Origin: Hymenobacter sp. APR13
Lineage (GTDB): Bacteria > Bacteroidota > Bacteroidia > Cytophagales > Hymenobacteraceae
DNA: 64,000 nucleotides
Direction: 5' to 3'
NCBI RefSeq assembly: GCF_000737515.1
Contig: NZ_CP006587.1
Span: 744,001-808,000 of the forward strand
Shown here: positions 15,610 to 24,077 of the stretch, in pieces
Layout of the letters: each line of letters starts with the position of its first letter
How positions within the stretch are numbered: the first letter of the stretch is position 1
Translations under genes and position numbers: made by a program
The notes under the pieces: generated by a model
What the model was told of the DNA's origin: nothing
Seen by the model: only the letters and a program-made list of their open reading frames with translations
Databases searched by the model: none

Positions 15610-16278
15610 ATGGACCGAGCCCTGGTGCTGGCGTTTCTGCGCGAGCTGGCCACCCACAACCATAAAGCCTGGATGGACGAGCACCGGGCCGACTACCAGC
15701 AGGCGCGCGCCGAATTCACGGCCCTGCTGCGCGAGCTGCTCAACGGCTTGCAGCAGTTTGAGCCCGGCATCCGCGGCCTCACGCCGGCCGATGTGATGTA
15801 CCGCCTGCACAAAAACGACCGTTCGCAGCGCGACCCCGAAACCTACAAGCGCCACATGAGCGCCGGCCTCAAGCCCGGTGGCCGCCACAGTCCCTGGGCC
15901 GGCTACTACGTGGTGCTGGAGCCGGGCGGCGAGTCGTACGTGGGGGCTGGGCGCTGGGAGCCTGAGCCGCAGCAGCTGGCCCGCATCCGGCAGGAAATCC
16001 ACTACAACGGCCCCGCCTTCCACGCCCTGCGCCAGGCCCCCGACTTCCAGCGCCACTTCCCCGCCGGCCTCGACCCCGCCGACGCCCTCAAAACCGCCCC
16101 CAAAGGCTACGACCGCCTCGACCCCGACATTGAGTGGCTGCGCCTCAAGCGCTTCTTCGTGTGGCGCGCCATCCCCGATGCCGAGGTGCTGCGCCCCGAC
16201 TTCCCGGCCCGCGTGCTGGAAGCCTGGCGCGCCGCCCAGCCCTTCATGCGCTTCCTTAATGAGACTATGAAGGATTAG
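15610..16278 (+). CDS. DUF2461 family protein (TIGR02453-like)
   Basis: This 222-residue protein shows the family pattern: NHKAWMDEHRADYQ near residues 17-30, then MYRLHKNDRSQRDPETYK, then an AGYYVVLEPGGESYVGAG segment and a C-terminal LKRFFVWRAI. DUF2461 proteins are widespread and uncharacterised. The length matches the family. The stop codon (TAG, 16276-16278) lies in the first unit of a 7-bp tandem repeat, so slippage of that repeat would not change the protein, but its gain may have set the present end. Confidence 0.9.
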   Translation: MDRALVLAFLRELATHNHKAWMDEHRADYQQARAEFTALLRELLNGLQQFEPGIRGLTPADVMYRLHKNDRSQRDPETYKRHMSAGLKPGGRHSPWAGYYVVLEPGGESYVGAGRWEPEPQQLARIRQEIHYNGPAFHALRQAPDFQRHFPAGLDPADALKTAPKGYDRLDPDIEWLRLKRFFVWRAIPDAEVLRPDFPARVLEAWRAAQPFMRFLNETMKD

Positions 16279-16343
16279 GGAGTAGGGAGTAGGGAGTAGG
16301 GAGTAGGGAGTAGGGAGTAGGGAGTAGGGAGTAGGGAATAGGG
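16274..16343. repeat. Heptanucleotide tandem repeat (AGTAGGG)n
   Basis: Eight exact AGTAGGG units (16281-16336) are flanked by one ATTAGGG and one AATAGGG unit. The array starts in the stop codon of the DUF2461 gene and ends 10 bp before a terminator stem. The unit length is not a multiple of three. Confidence 0.95.
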
Positions 16344-16353
16344 TGTATATGAA

Positions 16354-16380
16354 AGGCCCCACCGGGTTACGGCGGGGCCT
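16354..16380. terminator. Terminator hairpin between converging genes
   Basis: AGGCCCC plus CCG pairs with CGG plus GGGGCCT around GGTTA. It is followed on the plus strand by GTATTTTC. It may serve both the DUF2461 gene and the kinase gene. Confidence 0.7.
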
Positions 16381-16437
16381 GTATTTTCTCCGTTTATCTG
16401 AGCCTAATTTCTAAGCCCTATGCCCTATGCCCTAAAC

Positions 16438-17061
16438 CTAGAACAGCCCAAACAGGGTGCTATTGATGCTTTCGATGATGCCGCTCAGGTCTTCGGGGTT
16501 GCTCACGTAGTCGAGGTGGTTGACGTCGACGATGAGCAGCTTGCCGTGCTTGTAGCCGCTGATCCACTCCTCGTAGTGCTCGTTGAGGTGCTTGAGGTAG
16601 TCGATCTTGATGTTGTTTTCGTAGTCGCGGTTGCGGCGCTCGATCTGCTGCACCAGCTTGGGCAGGTCGGCGCGCAGGTACAGCAGCAGGTCCGGCGGAT
16701 CCACCATGCTCACCATCGACTCGAACAGCCCCAGGTAGTTGCGGTAGTCGCGCTCGGTCATCAGGCTGGACTGGTGCAGGTTGGCCGCGAAGATGTGGGC
16801 ATCCTCGTAGATGGTGCGGTCCTGAATGACGCCCTTGCTGGCCGCCTGCAGCTTCTTGATCTGCTGGGTCTGGCGGAAGCGGCTGTTGAGGAAATACACC
16901 TGCAGATGAAACGCCCAGCGCGGCATATCATCGTAGAAGTCCTTTAGGTACGGATTGTGGTCGACGTCCTCCAGGAAAACTTCCCAGTTGAAATGGTGGG
17001 CCAGCTTATTGGCCAGCGTGGTTTTGCCGGCCCCAATGTTGCCGACGATGGCAATGTGCAT
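16438..17061 (-). CDS. Deoxynucleoside kinase (dNK/dGK family)
   Basis: The 207-residue protein has a P-loop GNIGAGKTT at residues 7-15, the DR-containing segment QDRTIYEDAHIFA typical of deoxynucleoside kinases, and a LLYLRADLPKLVQQIERRNRDYE lid region. It phosphorylates deoxynucleosides in the cytoplasmic salvage pathway; the base preference cannot be told. The start at 17061 (MHIAIVG) is chosen over a longer frame at 17214 because the P-loop should lie near the N-terminus and a -7 box sits between the two. Confidence 0.93.
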   Translation of the reverse strand: MHIAIVGNIGAGKTTLANKLAHHFNWEVFLEDVDHNPYLKDFYDDMPRWAFHLQVYFLNSRFRQTQQIKKLQAASKGVIQDRTIYEDAHIFAANLHQSSLMTERDYRNYLGLFESMVSMVDPPDLLLYLRADLPKLVQQIERRNRDYENNIKIDYLKHLNEHYEEWISGYKHGKLLIVDVNHLDYVSNPEDLSGIIESINSTLFGLF

Positions 17062-17108
17062 ACGTCTGAGAGAAAAGGCGGCCAGCCGCCTTGGCCCGGC
17101 CCGAACCA

Positions 17109-17116
17109 CAAAAGTA
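17109..17116 (-). promoter_or_regulatory. -7 box for the deoxynucleoside kinase gene
   Basis: The minus strand reads TACTTTTG, matching TAnnTTTG, about 48 bp before the ATG at 17061. I see no TTG at the usual distance. Confidence 0.5.
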
Positions 17117-17212
17117 CACAACCCGCCGCAAGTCGGCAGCAGCCGGCGGCCGGCTTTCCGCGTACATATAATAAATAATATATTTATCCTTCCACTCTGC
17201 CTCCTCCTTGCC

Positions 17213-17689
17213 ATGCCGGTGCCCCTTCCATCCTTCTTTCAGCAGCCCGAATCAGAACACGCGCTTCCGGCGGGCACCCAGCAGTTGGGCTTCCTGCGCG
17301 ATGAGCACGGCGCGCCCCTGCTGCGCCAGCTCTATTATGCGCCCGAGCAGCTGCTGTGCGGGCAGTGGTTCGGCAACCTCACGGCCGAATCGGTTATTGC
17401 GGGCGGCAAAGCCTGCCTGCAGGGCATGCAGCAGCTGCGCCCAGTACTCGTGCTCAACGACAAGAGCGTAGCCACCGGCGACTGGACCGAGGCCATGGAC
17501 TGGCTGGAATATGAGTGGCTGCCGCTGGCCCAGCAGTACGGTATGCGGGCCTTCGCCTACGTTTTCTCGCCCGACATGCATAATCAGCTAGCGGCGCTGG
17601 AGTTCTTTACTCGCATCCGTCCGCACGTCGCCATTAAGCTTTTCTACGACGCCGATTCCGCCCACGCGTGGCTGCTCACGTATTTGTAG
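17213..17689 (+). CDS. STAS/SEC14-like small cytoplasmic protein
   Basis: The product is 158 residues long. The N-terminal half has an alternating strand pattern (LGFLRDEHGAPLLRQLYY). The C-terminal half has RPVLVLNDKSVATGDW, then MRAFAYVFSPDMHNQLAALEFF and IKLFYDADSAHAWL. This resembles the STAS-like proteins frequent in Cytophagales, in which short strands and helices alternate. A function cannot be assigned. The ATG at 17213 follows an AT-rich stretch (17162-17190) that probably holds its promoter, divergent from the kinase. Confidence 0.78.
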   Translation: MPVPLPSFFQQPESEHALPAGTQQLGFLRDEHGAPLLRQLYYAPEQLLCGQWFGNLTAESVIAGGKACLQGMQQLRPVLVLNDKSVATGDWTEAMDWLEYEWLPLAQQYGMRAFAYVFSPDMHNQLAALEFFTRIRPHVAIKLFYDADSAHAWLLTYL

Positions 17690-17710
17690 CGCATACTGGC
17701 CTAAACAGAC

Positions 17711-17754
17711 GCCGCCCCGGCAACGCACTGCAATAGTGTGCTGCCGGGGCGGGC
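17711..17754 (+). terminator. Rho-independent terminator after the STAS-like gene
   Basis: A strong stem, GCCCCGGCA with TGCCGGGGC, continues into GCACT with AGTGT. It is followed by CTTTATTT. It also faces the end of the converging gene at 17774. Confidence 0.8.
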
Positions 17755-17773
17755 TTTATTTCAACTGGCGGGA

Positions 17774-18457
17774 TTACTCGGCCATCACGCCTTTCACGTC
17801 GCGGGCTTTTTCTAGGGTGCGGAACTCTCCCTGCCACGACCGGATGCGCACTCGCTCTTCCAGCGGCAGCTGCTCGCGCACCTGTTCGTAGCGGGCATTC
17901 AGGCGGCCCAGCACGGCCGAGGCATTGCTCCAGTCGGCGGCAGTCCACTGACGGCGCTGGGCGCGGGTGGCCTCAATGAAGCGGCCGTAGAGGTCGGGCA
18001 GCTCGGTGGCGCGAGCCCGGCTGATGGTCACGTTTTCACCCAACAGCTTGTTCTGCGATTGTTGCGCGGTTTCGGGCGTGCGGGCAGCGCGGTCAAGGCT
18101 ATCCTGGCGAGCCTGCCAGGAGCCGTAGCGCTTTTTCTGGATGTCGTATTCGCGCTTGCCTTCCACGGTAAGGCTGTCCACGGCCTTGTCGATGCGCTTG
18201 CTCTGGCGGTCAAACTCCTCGGTGATGCGCGGCGTTTCACGGGCTACGTCGTCGGCGACGCGGCTCACTTTGTCGCTTACCCAGTCGGAAAAGATGCGCA
18301 GGTCGCGCTCCACGGCCGAGGCCGTGCTGCTGGCCGTAGGGCGGGTTGTGCTGGCCGGCGCCTTGGTGGCCGGCGCTTTGGAAGCGGGCGTTTGCTGGGC
18401 CAGGGCGGCCGAAGCCGACAGCAGCACGGCAGCCAGTAAAAGGGAAAGTGGTTTCAT
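17774..18457 (-). CDS. Secreted coiled-coil protein of unknown function
   Basis: The product is about 227 residues long with a clear signal peptide (MKPLSLLLAAVLLSASAALAQ). A Thr/Ala/Pro-rich linker follows (about residues 22-48), then a long helical region with charged heptads (ITEEFDRQSKRIDKAVDSL, then a RQDSLDRAARTPETAQQSQ stretch). No catalytic motif is seen. It is probably periplasmic and structural. An alternative ATG lies two codons upstream at 18463; 18457 is chosen because Lys directly follows Met there, as in typical signal peptides. Confidence 0.82.
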   Translation of the reverse strand: MKPLSLLLAAVLLSASAALAQQTPASKAPATKAPASTTRPTASSTASAVERDLRIFSDWVSDKVSRVADDVARETPRITEEFDRQSKRIDKAVDSLTVEGKREYDIQKKRYGSWQARQDSLDRAARTPETAQQSQNKLLGENVTISRARATELPDLYGRFIEATRAQRRQWTAADWSNASAVLGRLNARYEQVREQLPLEERVRIRSWQGEFRTLEKARDVKGVMAE

Positions 18458-18599
18458 GAGCATAGGAAAAACGGGAGAACATCAGCAACGCTGACCGGCC
18501 GCCTGGCCGTATGCCACAACAGGCAACTTCTGGCCCAAAAACGAGTGCGCGGGCCTTTTGGGTTCGGTTTTCCGTTATTTTATGCCGTTTTTGCGGCCT

Positions 18600-19118
18600 A
18601 TGTCACGCGTTGAACCTGCTTCTGCTACCATCCGGGCGGCCACCACGGCCGATATTGCCACCATCGTTGAGTTGGCCGAAGCGACCTGGGAACCTACCTA
18701 CCGCTTCATCATCTCGAAGGAGCAGATCGACTATATGTACCGCGTGATTTACACGCCGGCCTCGCTGCTGCGCCAGATGACCGAGCAGGGCCACCAGTTT
18801 CTGCTGCTGCTGGATGCCGACCAGCAACCGGGCGGCTTTGCGTCGTACTCGGCCAAGGAGCTGGCCGGCGCCTACCACCTCAACAAGATCTACATTCTGC
18901 CCTCGCACCAGGGCCAGGGCTTTGGGCAGCGGCTGCTGCGGGCCGTGGAAACGGCCGTGCGCACGGCCGGCGGCCACATTCTGGAGCTGAACGTAAACCG
19001 CCACAACCCCGCGCTGGCGTTTTACGAGCACGAAGGCTTTGCCCGGAACCGCGAAGAAGACATTGCCATCGGCCCCTACTGGATGAACGACTACGTCATG
19101 CGCAAGGAGCTGCTGTAG
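18600..19118 (+). CDS. GNAT family N-acetyltransferase
   Basis: The 172-residue protein has the GNAT fold order. An N-terminal IRAATTADIATIVELAE segment is followed by the acetyl-CoA-binding motif HQGQGFGQRLL, and then by LELNVNRHNPALAFYEHEGF near the C-terminus. It would transfer acetyl from acetyl-CoA to an unknown amine. The start at 18600 (MSRVEP) is preferred to 18558 because the domain begins about ten residues later. Its TAG stop (19116-19118) lies inside the left arm of an inverted repeat. Confidence 0.92.
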   Translation: MSRVEPASATIRAATTADIATIVELAEATWEPTYRFIISKEQIDYMYRVIYTPASLLRQMTEQGHQFLLLLDADQQPGGFASYSAKELAGAYHLNKIYILPSHQGQGFGQRLLRAVETAVRTAGGHILELNVNRHNPALAFYEHEGFARNREEDIAIGPYWMNDYVMRKELL

Positions 19119-19213
19119 CATAGGCTTCAGCCTGTGCCGCTCTCCAACCCATCCCAATAACTCCGCTTTGTTTCTCCGTTTTTTTAACAAGCACAGGCTG
19201 AAGCCTATGCTAC
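19115..19213. repeat. GCTTCAGCC inverted repeat
   Basis: Perfect 23-bp arms (19115-19137 and 19191-19213) flank a 53-bp pyrimidine-rich centre. Each arm contains the small palindrome AGGCTTCAGCCT or its complement. It lies between two genes on the same strand. A diverged arm occurs at 5311-5333. Confidence 0.9.
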
Positions 19214-19226
19214 ATTCCTTTTCTTC

Positions 19227-19469
19227 ATGGCCACCACCAAACTCACCGTCCTCAGCAATGGCTCCCTCCGCGTGGAGGGAACCGATATCGAACTCGTAGA
19301 TGCCCAGGGCCAGCCCTACGGCCTCGGCGGCCGGGAGCGGATCAGCATCTGCCGCTGCGGCCTCAGCAGCCAGAAGCCCTTCTGCGACGGCTCGCACAAA
19401 GGCCACTTCGAGCACGACGCCAAAGCCTTTGACCTGCCCGCGCCCAAGCCCGCTGCCCCGCAGGCTTAA
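19227..19469 (+). CDS. CDGSH iron-sulfur domain protein
   Basis: This 80-residue protein contains the full CDGSH signature: Cys42, Cys44, Cys53 and His57 in the order CRC, then CDGSH, which binds a redox-active 2Fe-2S cluster. The N-terminal half (LTVLSNGSLRVEGTDIELVD) is the usual beta-rich lead-in. There is no membrane anchor, so it is cytoplasmic. Proteins of this size act in iron-sulfur or redox homeostasis, but the partner is not known. The gene lies between two different palindromic repeats, so it is probably transcribed alone. Confidence 0.95.
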   Translation: MATTKLTVLSNGSLRVEGTDIELVDAQGQPYGLGGRERISICRCGLSSQKPFCDGSHKGHFEHDAKAFDLPAPKPAAPQA

Positions 19470-19479
19470 CCGATTTTAG

Positions 19480-19585
19480 ATGTAACGCGAAGTTCCACTT
19501 CGCGGGTTGGTAGAGTAGTATTGACCGGGGGCATCCCCAACCAACACTGACTCACCGGCCCGCGAAGTGGAACTTCGCGTTACAT
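19480..19585. repeat. GCGAAGTTCCACTTCGC inverted repeat
   Basis: Two 26-bp arms (19480-19505 and 19560-19585) match exactly as inverted copies and are themselves palindromic (GCGAAG and CTTCGC around TTCCA). The 54-bp centre begins GGTTGG and ends near CCAACC. It lies between converging genes. Confidence 0.9.
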
Positions 19586-19599
19586 AATGTTGCCGCCGC

Positions 19600-19851
19600 T
19601 TAGAACAGGGAGTTCACGAAGTCCACGTACTCCTGGCGGGCTTCGTCCTGGCTTTTGCCGCGCATGCCGGCCCAGGCGTCGTATTTGGCAATGGCTTTGA
19701 AGTCGAAGCCACCCGGACGGTCGCCGGAGATGTCGCCTTCGCTGCCTTGCTTGTAGAGGGCGTAGAGCTTGAGCAGGGTCATGTTGTCGGGCTTGGCGGG
19801 CAGTTCTTTGCTGCGGGCGGCGGCGGCTTCAAATTCTTCGGGAGTGGCCAT
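19600..19851 (-). CDS. Acyl-CoA-binding protein (ACBP)
   Basis: The 83-residue protein matches the four-helix ACBP fold. FEAAAARSKEL is in helix 1, TLLKLYALYKQGSEGD (Tyr30, Tyr33, Lys34) in helix 2, and AKYDAW (Lys56, Tyr57, Trp60) in helix 3. These are the residues that contact the CoA nucleotide and acyl chain. The size equals that of stand-alone ACBPs. It would buffer and deliver long-chain acyl-CoA in the cytoplasm. The ATG at 19851 is chosen because the family starts about here; a longer frame upstream encodes low-quality sequence. Confidence 0.93.
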   Translation of the reverse strand: MATPEEFEAAAARSKELPAKPDNMTLLKLYALYKQGSEGDISGDRPGGFDFKAIAKYDAWAGMRGKSQDEARQEYVDFVNSLF

Positions 19852-20011
19852 AAGGCGGAAGGATGAAGTGGTAGAATGGTGAATTTGGTGCTCTGCTAGG
19901 CAGAACCCGTGGCAAAAGATACGGATTGCCGGAAAAATAGGCGGCATGCAGCGTTTTTTCTTCGTGTATCTTTCTCGCCTTCTCTCCCACTGCCTTCTTC
20001 GCCCCGAGCTC

Positions 20012-21307
20012 ATGCTGAAAAAATTACTCCCCGGCCTGCTGGCCGCCACCCTGCTGCTGCCCGCCTCCACCCTGGCCCAGCGCACATACCTGCACTGCGG
20101 CCGCCTGCTGGACATGCGCGCCAACGGCCGCGCCCAGACCGAAATGACGCTGGTGGTAGAAAAAGGCCTCGTGCTGGCTGTGGAGCGCGGCTACACCACC
20201 CCGCCCAATGCCACCGACAAGGTCATCGACCTGAAAAACCGCACCGTGCTGCCGGGCCTGATTGACTGCCACGTGCACCTGGAAAGTGAAACCAGCAAAG
20301 ACCAGTACCTCCAGGAATTCACCCAGAACCCGGCCGACGTGGCCTTCGGCACCCTGGCCCACGCCCGCGTGACGCTGCTGTCGGGCTTCACCACGGTGCG
20401 CGACCTGGGCGGCTCGGGCGTGAACATTGCGTTGCGCAACGCCATCAACCGGGGGCAGGTGGTGGGGCCGCGCATCTTCACGGCGGGCAAGGCCATATCG
20501 GGCACGGGCGGCCACATGGACCCCACCAACGGCTACCGCCAGGATCTGATGGGCATGCCCGGCCCGGCCGATGGCGTGGCCAACGGCCCCGAGCAGGGCC
20601 GGCAGGCCGTGCGCGAGCAGTACAAGCGTGGCGCCGACCTGATCAAGATTGCCAGCACCGGCGGCGTGCTGAGCGTGGCCAAAGACGGCAGCAGCGCCCA
20701 GATGACCGAGGAGGAAATCCGCACCATCGTGCAGACGGCCCGCGACCTGGGTTTGAACGTGGCCTGCCACGCCCACGGCGCCGAAGGCATGAAGCGCGCC
20801 ATCCGGGCCGGCGTGACCAGCATCGAGCACGGCACGCTCATGGACGACGAAACCATGAAGCTGATGAAGAAATACGGCACCTGGTACGTGCCCACCATCA
20901 CGGCCGGCAAGTCGGTGGCCGACTCAGCCAAAATCCCGAACTACTACCCACCCCTTGTAACGCCCAAGGCCCTGGCCATCGGGCCCAAGCTGCAGGGCAC
21001 GTTTGGGCGGGCCTACAAGGCCGGGGTGAAGATTGCCTTCGGGACGGATGCGGCCGTGTTTCGGCACGGCGTGAATGCGCTGGAGTTCCGCTATATGGTG
21101 GAGGCCGGCATGCCGCCGCTGGAGGCCCTGCGCAGCGCCACCGTGTCGGCGGCGGAGCTGCTGGGCCAGACCAGCAGCCTAGGCACGCTGGAGCCCGGCA
21201 AGCTGGCCGACGTGGTAGCCGTAGACGGCGACCCAGTGCAGGACATCAACGCCATGCAGCGGGTGCGCTTCGTGATGAAGCAGGGCGTGATATATCGTAG
21301 CGAGTGA
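20012..21307 (+). CDS. Secreted metal-dependent amidohydrolase (imidazolonepropionase/prolidase-like)
   Basis: The 431-residue protein has a signal peptide (MLKKLLPGLLAATLLLPAST, then LAQ) and the amidohydrolase motifs in order: HVHLE (metal HxH), DLIKIAS (the Lys that is carboxylated in this clan), CHAHGAEG, SIEHGTL and FGTDAAVF. These proteins use a binuclear metal site to split amide bonds. Relatives include Xaa-Pro and Xaa-Lys/Arg dipeptidases. The signal peptide suggests a periplasmic peptide-degrading role. The start at 20012 is used because it begins the signal peptide. Confidence 0.92.
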   Translation: MLKKLLPGLLAATLLLPASTLAQRTYLHCGRLLDMRANGRAQTEMTLVVEKGLVLAVERGYTTPPNATDKVIDLKNRTVLPGLIDCHVHLESETSKDQYLQEFTQNPADVAFGTLAHARVTLLSGFTTVRDLGGSGVNIALRNAINRGQVVGPRIFTAGKAISGTGGHMDPTNGYRQDLMGMPGPADGVANGPEQGRQAVREQYKRGADLIKIASTGGVLSVAKDGSSAQMTEEEIRTIVQTARDLGLNVACHAHGAEGMKRAIRAGVTSIEHGTLMDDETMKLMKKYGTWYVPTITAGKSVADSAKIPNYYPPLVTPKALAIGPKLQGTFGRAYKAGVKIAFGTDAAVFRHGVNALEFRYMVEAGMPPLEALRSATVSAAELLGQTSSLGTLEPGKLADVVAVDGDPVQDINAMQRVRFVMKQGVIYRSE

Positions 21308-21446
21308 TTTTTTCAAAACGCTTTTGAACTTTTTATTTAATTGATAATCAAGACTGTAATCAATAATTATAAGGCTATGAGTCTTGTCGAGGCAGCGTCT
21401 GGCATGTGTATTGTAAAAAGCGAATAAACCTTATTCCCTTACACAT
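21308..21446 (+). promoter_or_regulatory. AT-rich intergenic region with a short palindrome
   Basis: This 139-bp gap is much richer in A and T than its surroundings. It begins with the palindrome TTCAAAACGCTTTTGAA (21312-21328) followed by CTTTTTA, which could be a weak terminator for the amidohydrolase. The remainder probably contains the promoter of the outer-membrane protein gene. I cannot fix a -7 box. Confidence 0.45.
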
Positions 21447-22115
21447 ATGCGCTTCTCTACCCTCGTTACCGCCACTGTCTTTACCACGCTGCTTGCGGGC
21501 CGCGCCCTGGCCCAGACAGAGCTACCTGCCACCCCGCAGCCGGGCAACCTGCCGGCCCGCAGCGGGCAGCCCGCGTATGCTCAACAGCCCGTGTATCAAT
21601 CGCCCGACACCCGCTACGCCCAATCAACGCTGGGCATTGACCTAGGCTGGGGCGGGCCCTACGGTTGGGGTGTCAGCTATGCGCATCTGGTAGCGCCAGG
21701 CACCGATGTGAATGTTGGCTTGGGGTTGGGAGTAGGCGGCAAAATTGGGGTGGGCGTGCGGCACTTTCTGGCGCCCAGCCGCCGGCTGTCGCCTTACTTT
21801 GGCCTGAGCCTGAGCCGCACCGGCCGCATCGATGACTTCACACTCACGCTCGACGAGGGCATGCCTACCGAAGAATACGCCAGCTTTGTACAGCGGCCAA
21901 CCGGCGTGCTGCACTTCCGCTCGGGGCTGCGCTGGCAGCCGGGCCGCGTAGGGCTACTGGGCACGCTTGGCTACGGTGCCCGTTTCACCGGCGACCCTGC
22001 TGAATACGCTCCGGGTATCAACCCCTCGCCTCGCATGCGCAACCTCGTGAAGGCCATCGGGCCGGGCGGATTGGAGCTGTCGTTGGGTGTTGCCTTCAAC
22101 CTAAGCCGCCTGTAA
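21447..22115 (+). CDS. Predicted outer-membrane beta-barrel protein
   Basis: The 222-residue product has a signal peptide (MRFSTLVTATVFTTLLAGRALAQ) and a Gln/Pro-rich linker (residues 24-58). A run of amphipathic strands follows (TLGIDLGWGG, then VNVGLGLGVGG, then LSPYFGLSLSRTG) and ends in LELSLGVAFNLSRL. That pattern and the aromatic or hydrophobic C-terminus fit a small eight-strand porin-like barrel. No specific family is recognised. The preceding AT-rich gap suggests that it has its own promoter. Confidence 0.78.
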   Translation: MRFSTLVTATVFTTLLAGRALAQTELPATPQPGNLPARSGQPAYAQQPVYQSPDTRYAQSTLGIDLGWGGPYGWGVSYAHLVAPGTDVNVGLGLGVGGKIGVGVRHFLAPSRRLSPYFGLSLSRTGRIDDFTLTLDEGMPTEEYASFVQRPTGVLHFRSGLRWQPGRVGLLGTLGYGARFTGDPAEYAPGINPSPRMRNLVKAIGPGGLELSLGVAFNLSRL

Positions 22116-22239
22116 CCGCCGCGGTGGCGCCGCACCGGCTGGCCGTGCCGACGCGGCGCTATACTGAAGCATGGCGCACGCATCCTGCCGATTTTTGAGC
22201 AATTTGCCGGCTCATCCCTATCGGCTATCTGCTGTACTA

Positions 22240-24060
22240 ATGCCTCTTCGCAAGTCTCTTTCCTTTTGGGTGCTGCTAGTTTGCTCCGCCTCTATCCTGC
22301 TGACTTCGTTTCTGTATTACCCGCGCTGGAATAAGTCCCAGACCGAAGCCCTGATCAGCTGGGATGCGTCGGGTTACTATATGTATCTGCCGGCTACGTT
22401 CATTTATCATGACCTGAAGAAGCTGGATTTTCTGCCGGCCATCACCCAGAAATACTCGCCCGACCCGTACCAGAACCAAGCCTACCTGGACTCGACCAGC
22501 GGCAACCAGGTGATGAAGTATCCGGCGGGGTTGGCCGTGCAAAGCCTGCCGTTTTTCGCAGCCGGCCATCTGGCCGCCAAGACGCTGGGCTACCCCACCG
22601 ACGGGTTTTCGGCGCCGTACCAACTGAGCCTGCAGATAGGCGCGGAGCTGGTGGCTATTCTGGGGTTTGTGCTGGTGTGGTATACGCTGCGGCGGCGGTT
22701 CAGTGAGGAGGCCACGGCCCTGACGCTGGTGGTGCTGGCGCTGGGCTCCAACTACCTCAACTACGCCGCCATCGACTCGGCCATGACGCATAACTGGCTG
22801 TTTACGCTGTATGCAGGCCTGATTCTACTCACTCAGGCTTTCTACAAGCGGCCTACGCTGGGCCGGGCCCTGGCCATCGGCGCGGTGTGCGGCCTGATGG
22901 CCCTGACCCGCCCAACCGAAGTGCTAGCCACGCTGATTCCCATTCTGTGGGGGCTGCGGCCTGACCGGCAGGTGCTGGCGGCCCGGCTGGCGTTCTGGCG
23001 TCGGCACCTGCCGCACCTGCTACTGGCCGGTTTAGCCGGCGCGGCTATCGGCAGCATCCAGCCGCTCTACTGGCACTACGTGACGGGGCGCTGGCTGGTG
23101 TACAGCTACGGCGACCAAAGCTTTAGCTGGCTGCGGCCCCACCTCTACGACGGTATCTTCAGCTTCCGCAGCGGCTGGCTGACGTATTCGCCGCTGATGG
23201 CCGTGGCTTTGCTGGGCTTCGGGGCGCTGTGGCGGCGCTACCCGGAGGTGTTCTGGGCCATGCTGATTTACTCGGTGCTGTTCATTTACGTCACGTTTGC
23301 CTGGGACATCTGGTGGTACGGCGGCTCTTTGGGGCAGCGGGCCATGGTGCAGAGCTACCCCGTGCTGGCCTGGCCCATGGCCGCGGCCATGAGCTGGCTG
23401 CTGGCCCAGCGGGTGCGCGTGGCGGCCTTTGCCGTGCTGCTGCTGCTTGGTATCTACTACAACCTCTGGATGACGCATCAGGCCCACGGCGGCTCCGGCC
23501 TGATTGCGGCCGGCGAGATGACCCGCCCGTTTTTCTGGCAGGTGGTGGGCCGCAACGCCGTACCGGTTTCCACCTTCTGGCTGCTCGACAACCCTGACCA
23601 GTTGGTGAATGACTCCAACCGCAAAAACGTGCGGGAGCTGTGGCACACCGATTTCGAGCAGGACACCACGGCCGGCTGCGGCACACCCGCGCTGCAGGGC
23701 CGCTGCTCGCTGGCCCTCGACCAAACCCACCAGTCCAGCCCCGACTACCGCATCAACATCTTCCAGAACGACGTGCAGTGGGTGCGGGTGCTCGCCCGCG
23801 CCAGGTGCGTGCAGAAGGAATGGGACACCTGGAAAATGACCCAACTAGTGGTCAGCTTCCGGCAGGGCGACGACAAGGTGAAGGAAGGCTTTATCCGGCT
23901 CCAGCGCGTGGTCGGCCAGGACTGGCCCGCCGAGGTATACCTCGACCTGCAGGCCCCGCGCAACCAGTCCTACGACAACATCCGGGTGGCCTTCTGGAAC
24001 GCCGACGGCCCCCAGCGCATCCTCATCGACGAAGTACGGGTAGAGGCGTTTGAGCGGTGA
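22240..24060 (+). CDS. Polytopic GT-C-like glycosyltransferase or related membrane protein
   Basis: The 606-residue protein has about eleven hydrophobic segments up to residue 430 and a soluble C-terminal domain of about 170 residues with strands. The first periplasmic loop has SWDASGYYMYLP, with an acidic residue in the place where GT-C enzymes keep the catalytic Asp. GT-C enzymes move sugars from polyprenyl-phosphate donors on the periplasmic side. The C-terminal domain resembles a carbohydrate-binding sandwich but I cannot name it. The start at 22240 (MPLRKSLSF) is chosen over 22171 because it begins just before the first helix. The stop directly precedes a repeat element. Confidence 0.75.
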   Translation: MPLRKSLSFWVLLVCSASILLTSFLYYPRWNKSQTEALISWDASGYYMYLPATFIYHDLKKLDFLPAITQKYSPDPYQNQAYLDSTSGNQVMKYPAGLAVQSLPFFAAGHLAAKTLGYPTDGFSAPYQLSLQIGAELVAILGFVLVWYTLRRRFSEEATALTLVVLALGSNYLNYAAIDSAMTHNWLFTLYAGLILLTQAFYKRPTLGRALAIGAVCGLMALTRPTEVLATLIPILWGLRPDRQVLAARLAFWRRHLPHLLLAGLAGAAIGSIQPLYWHYVTGRWLVYSYGDQSFSWLRPHLYDGIFSFRSGWLTYSPLMAVALLGFGALWRRYPEVFWAMLIYSVLFIYVTFAWDIWWYGGSLGQRAMVQSYPVLAWPMAAAMSWLLAQRVRVAAFAVLLLLGIYYNLWMTHQAHGGSGLIAAGEMTRPFFWQVVGRNAVPVSTFWLLDNPDQLVNDSNRKNVRELWHTDFEQDTTAGCGTPALQGRCSLALDQTHQSSPDYRINIFQNDVQWVRVLARARCVQKEWDTWKMTQLVVSFRQGDDKVKEGFIRLQRVVGQDWPAEVYLDLQAPRNQSYDNIRVAFWNADGPQRILIDEVRVEAFER

Positions 24061-24077
24061 TTTTTGGTGATGGGGGG

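Noticed and set aside
16274..16343. CRISPR-like or clustered repeat array
   Set aside because: The units are 7 bp, perfectly contiguous and without spacers. It is a simple tandem repeat.
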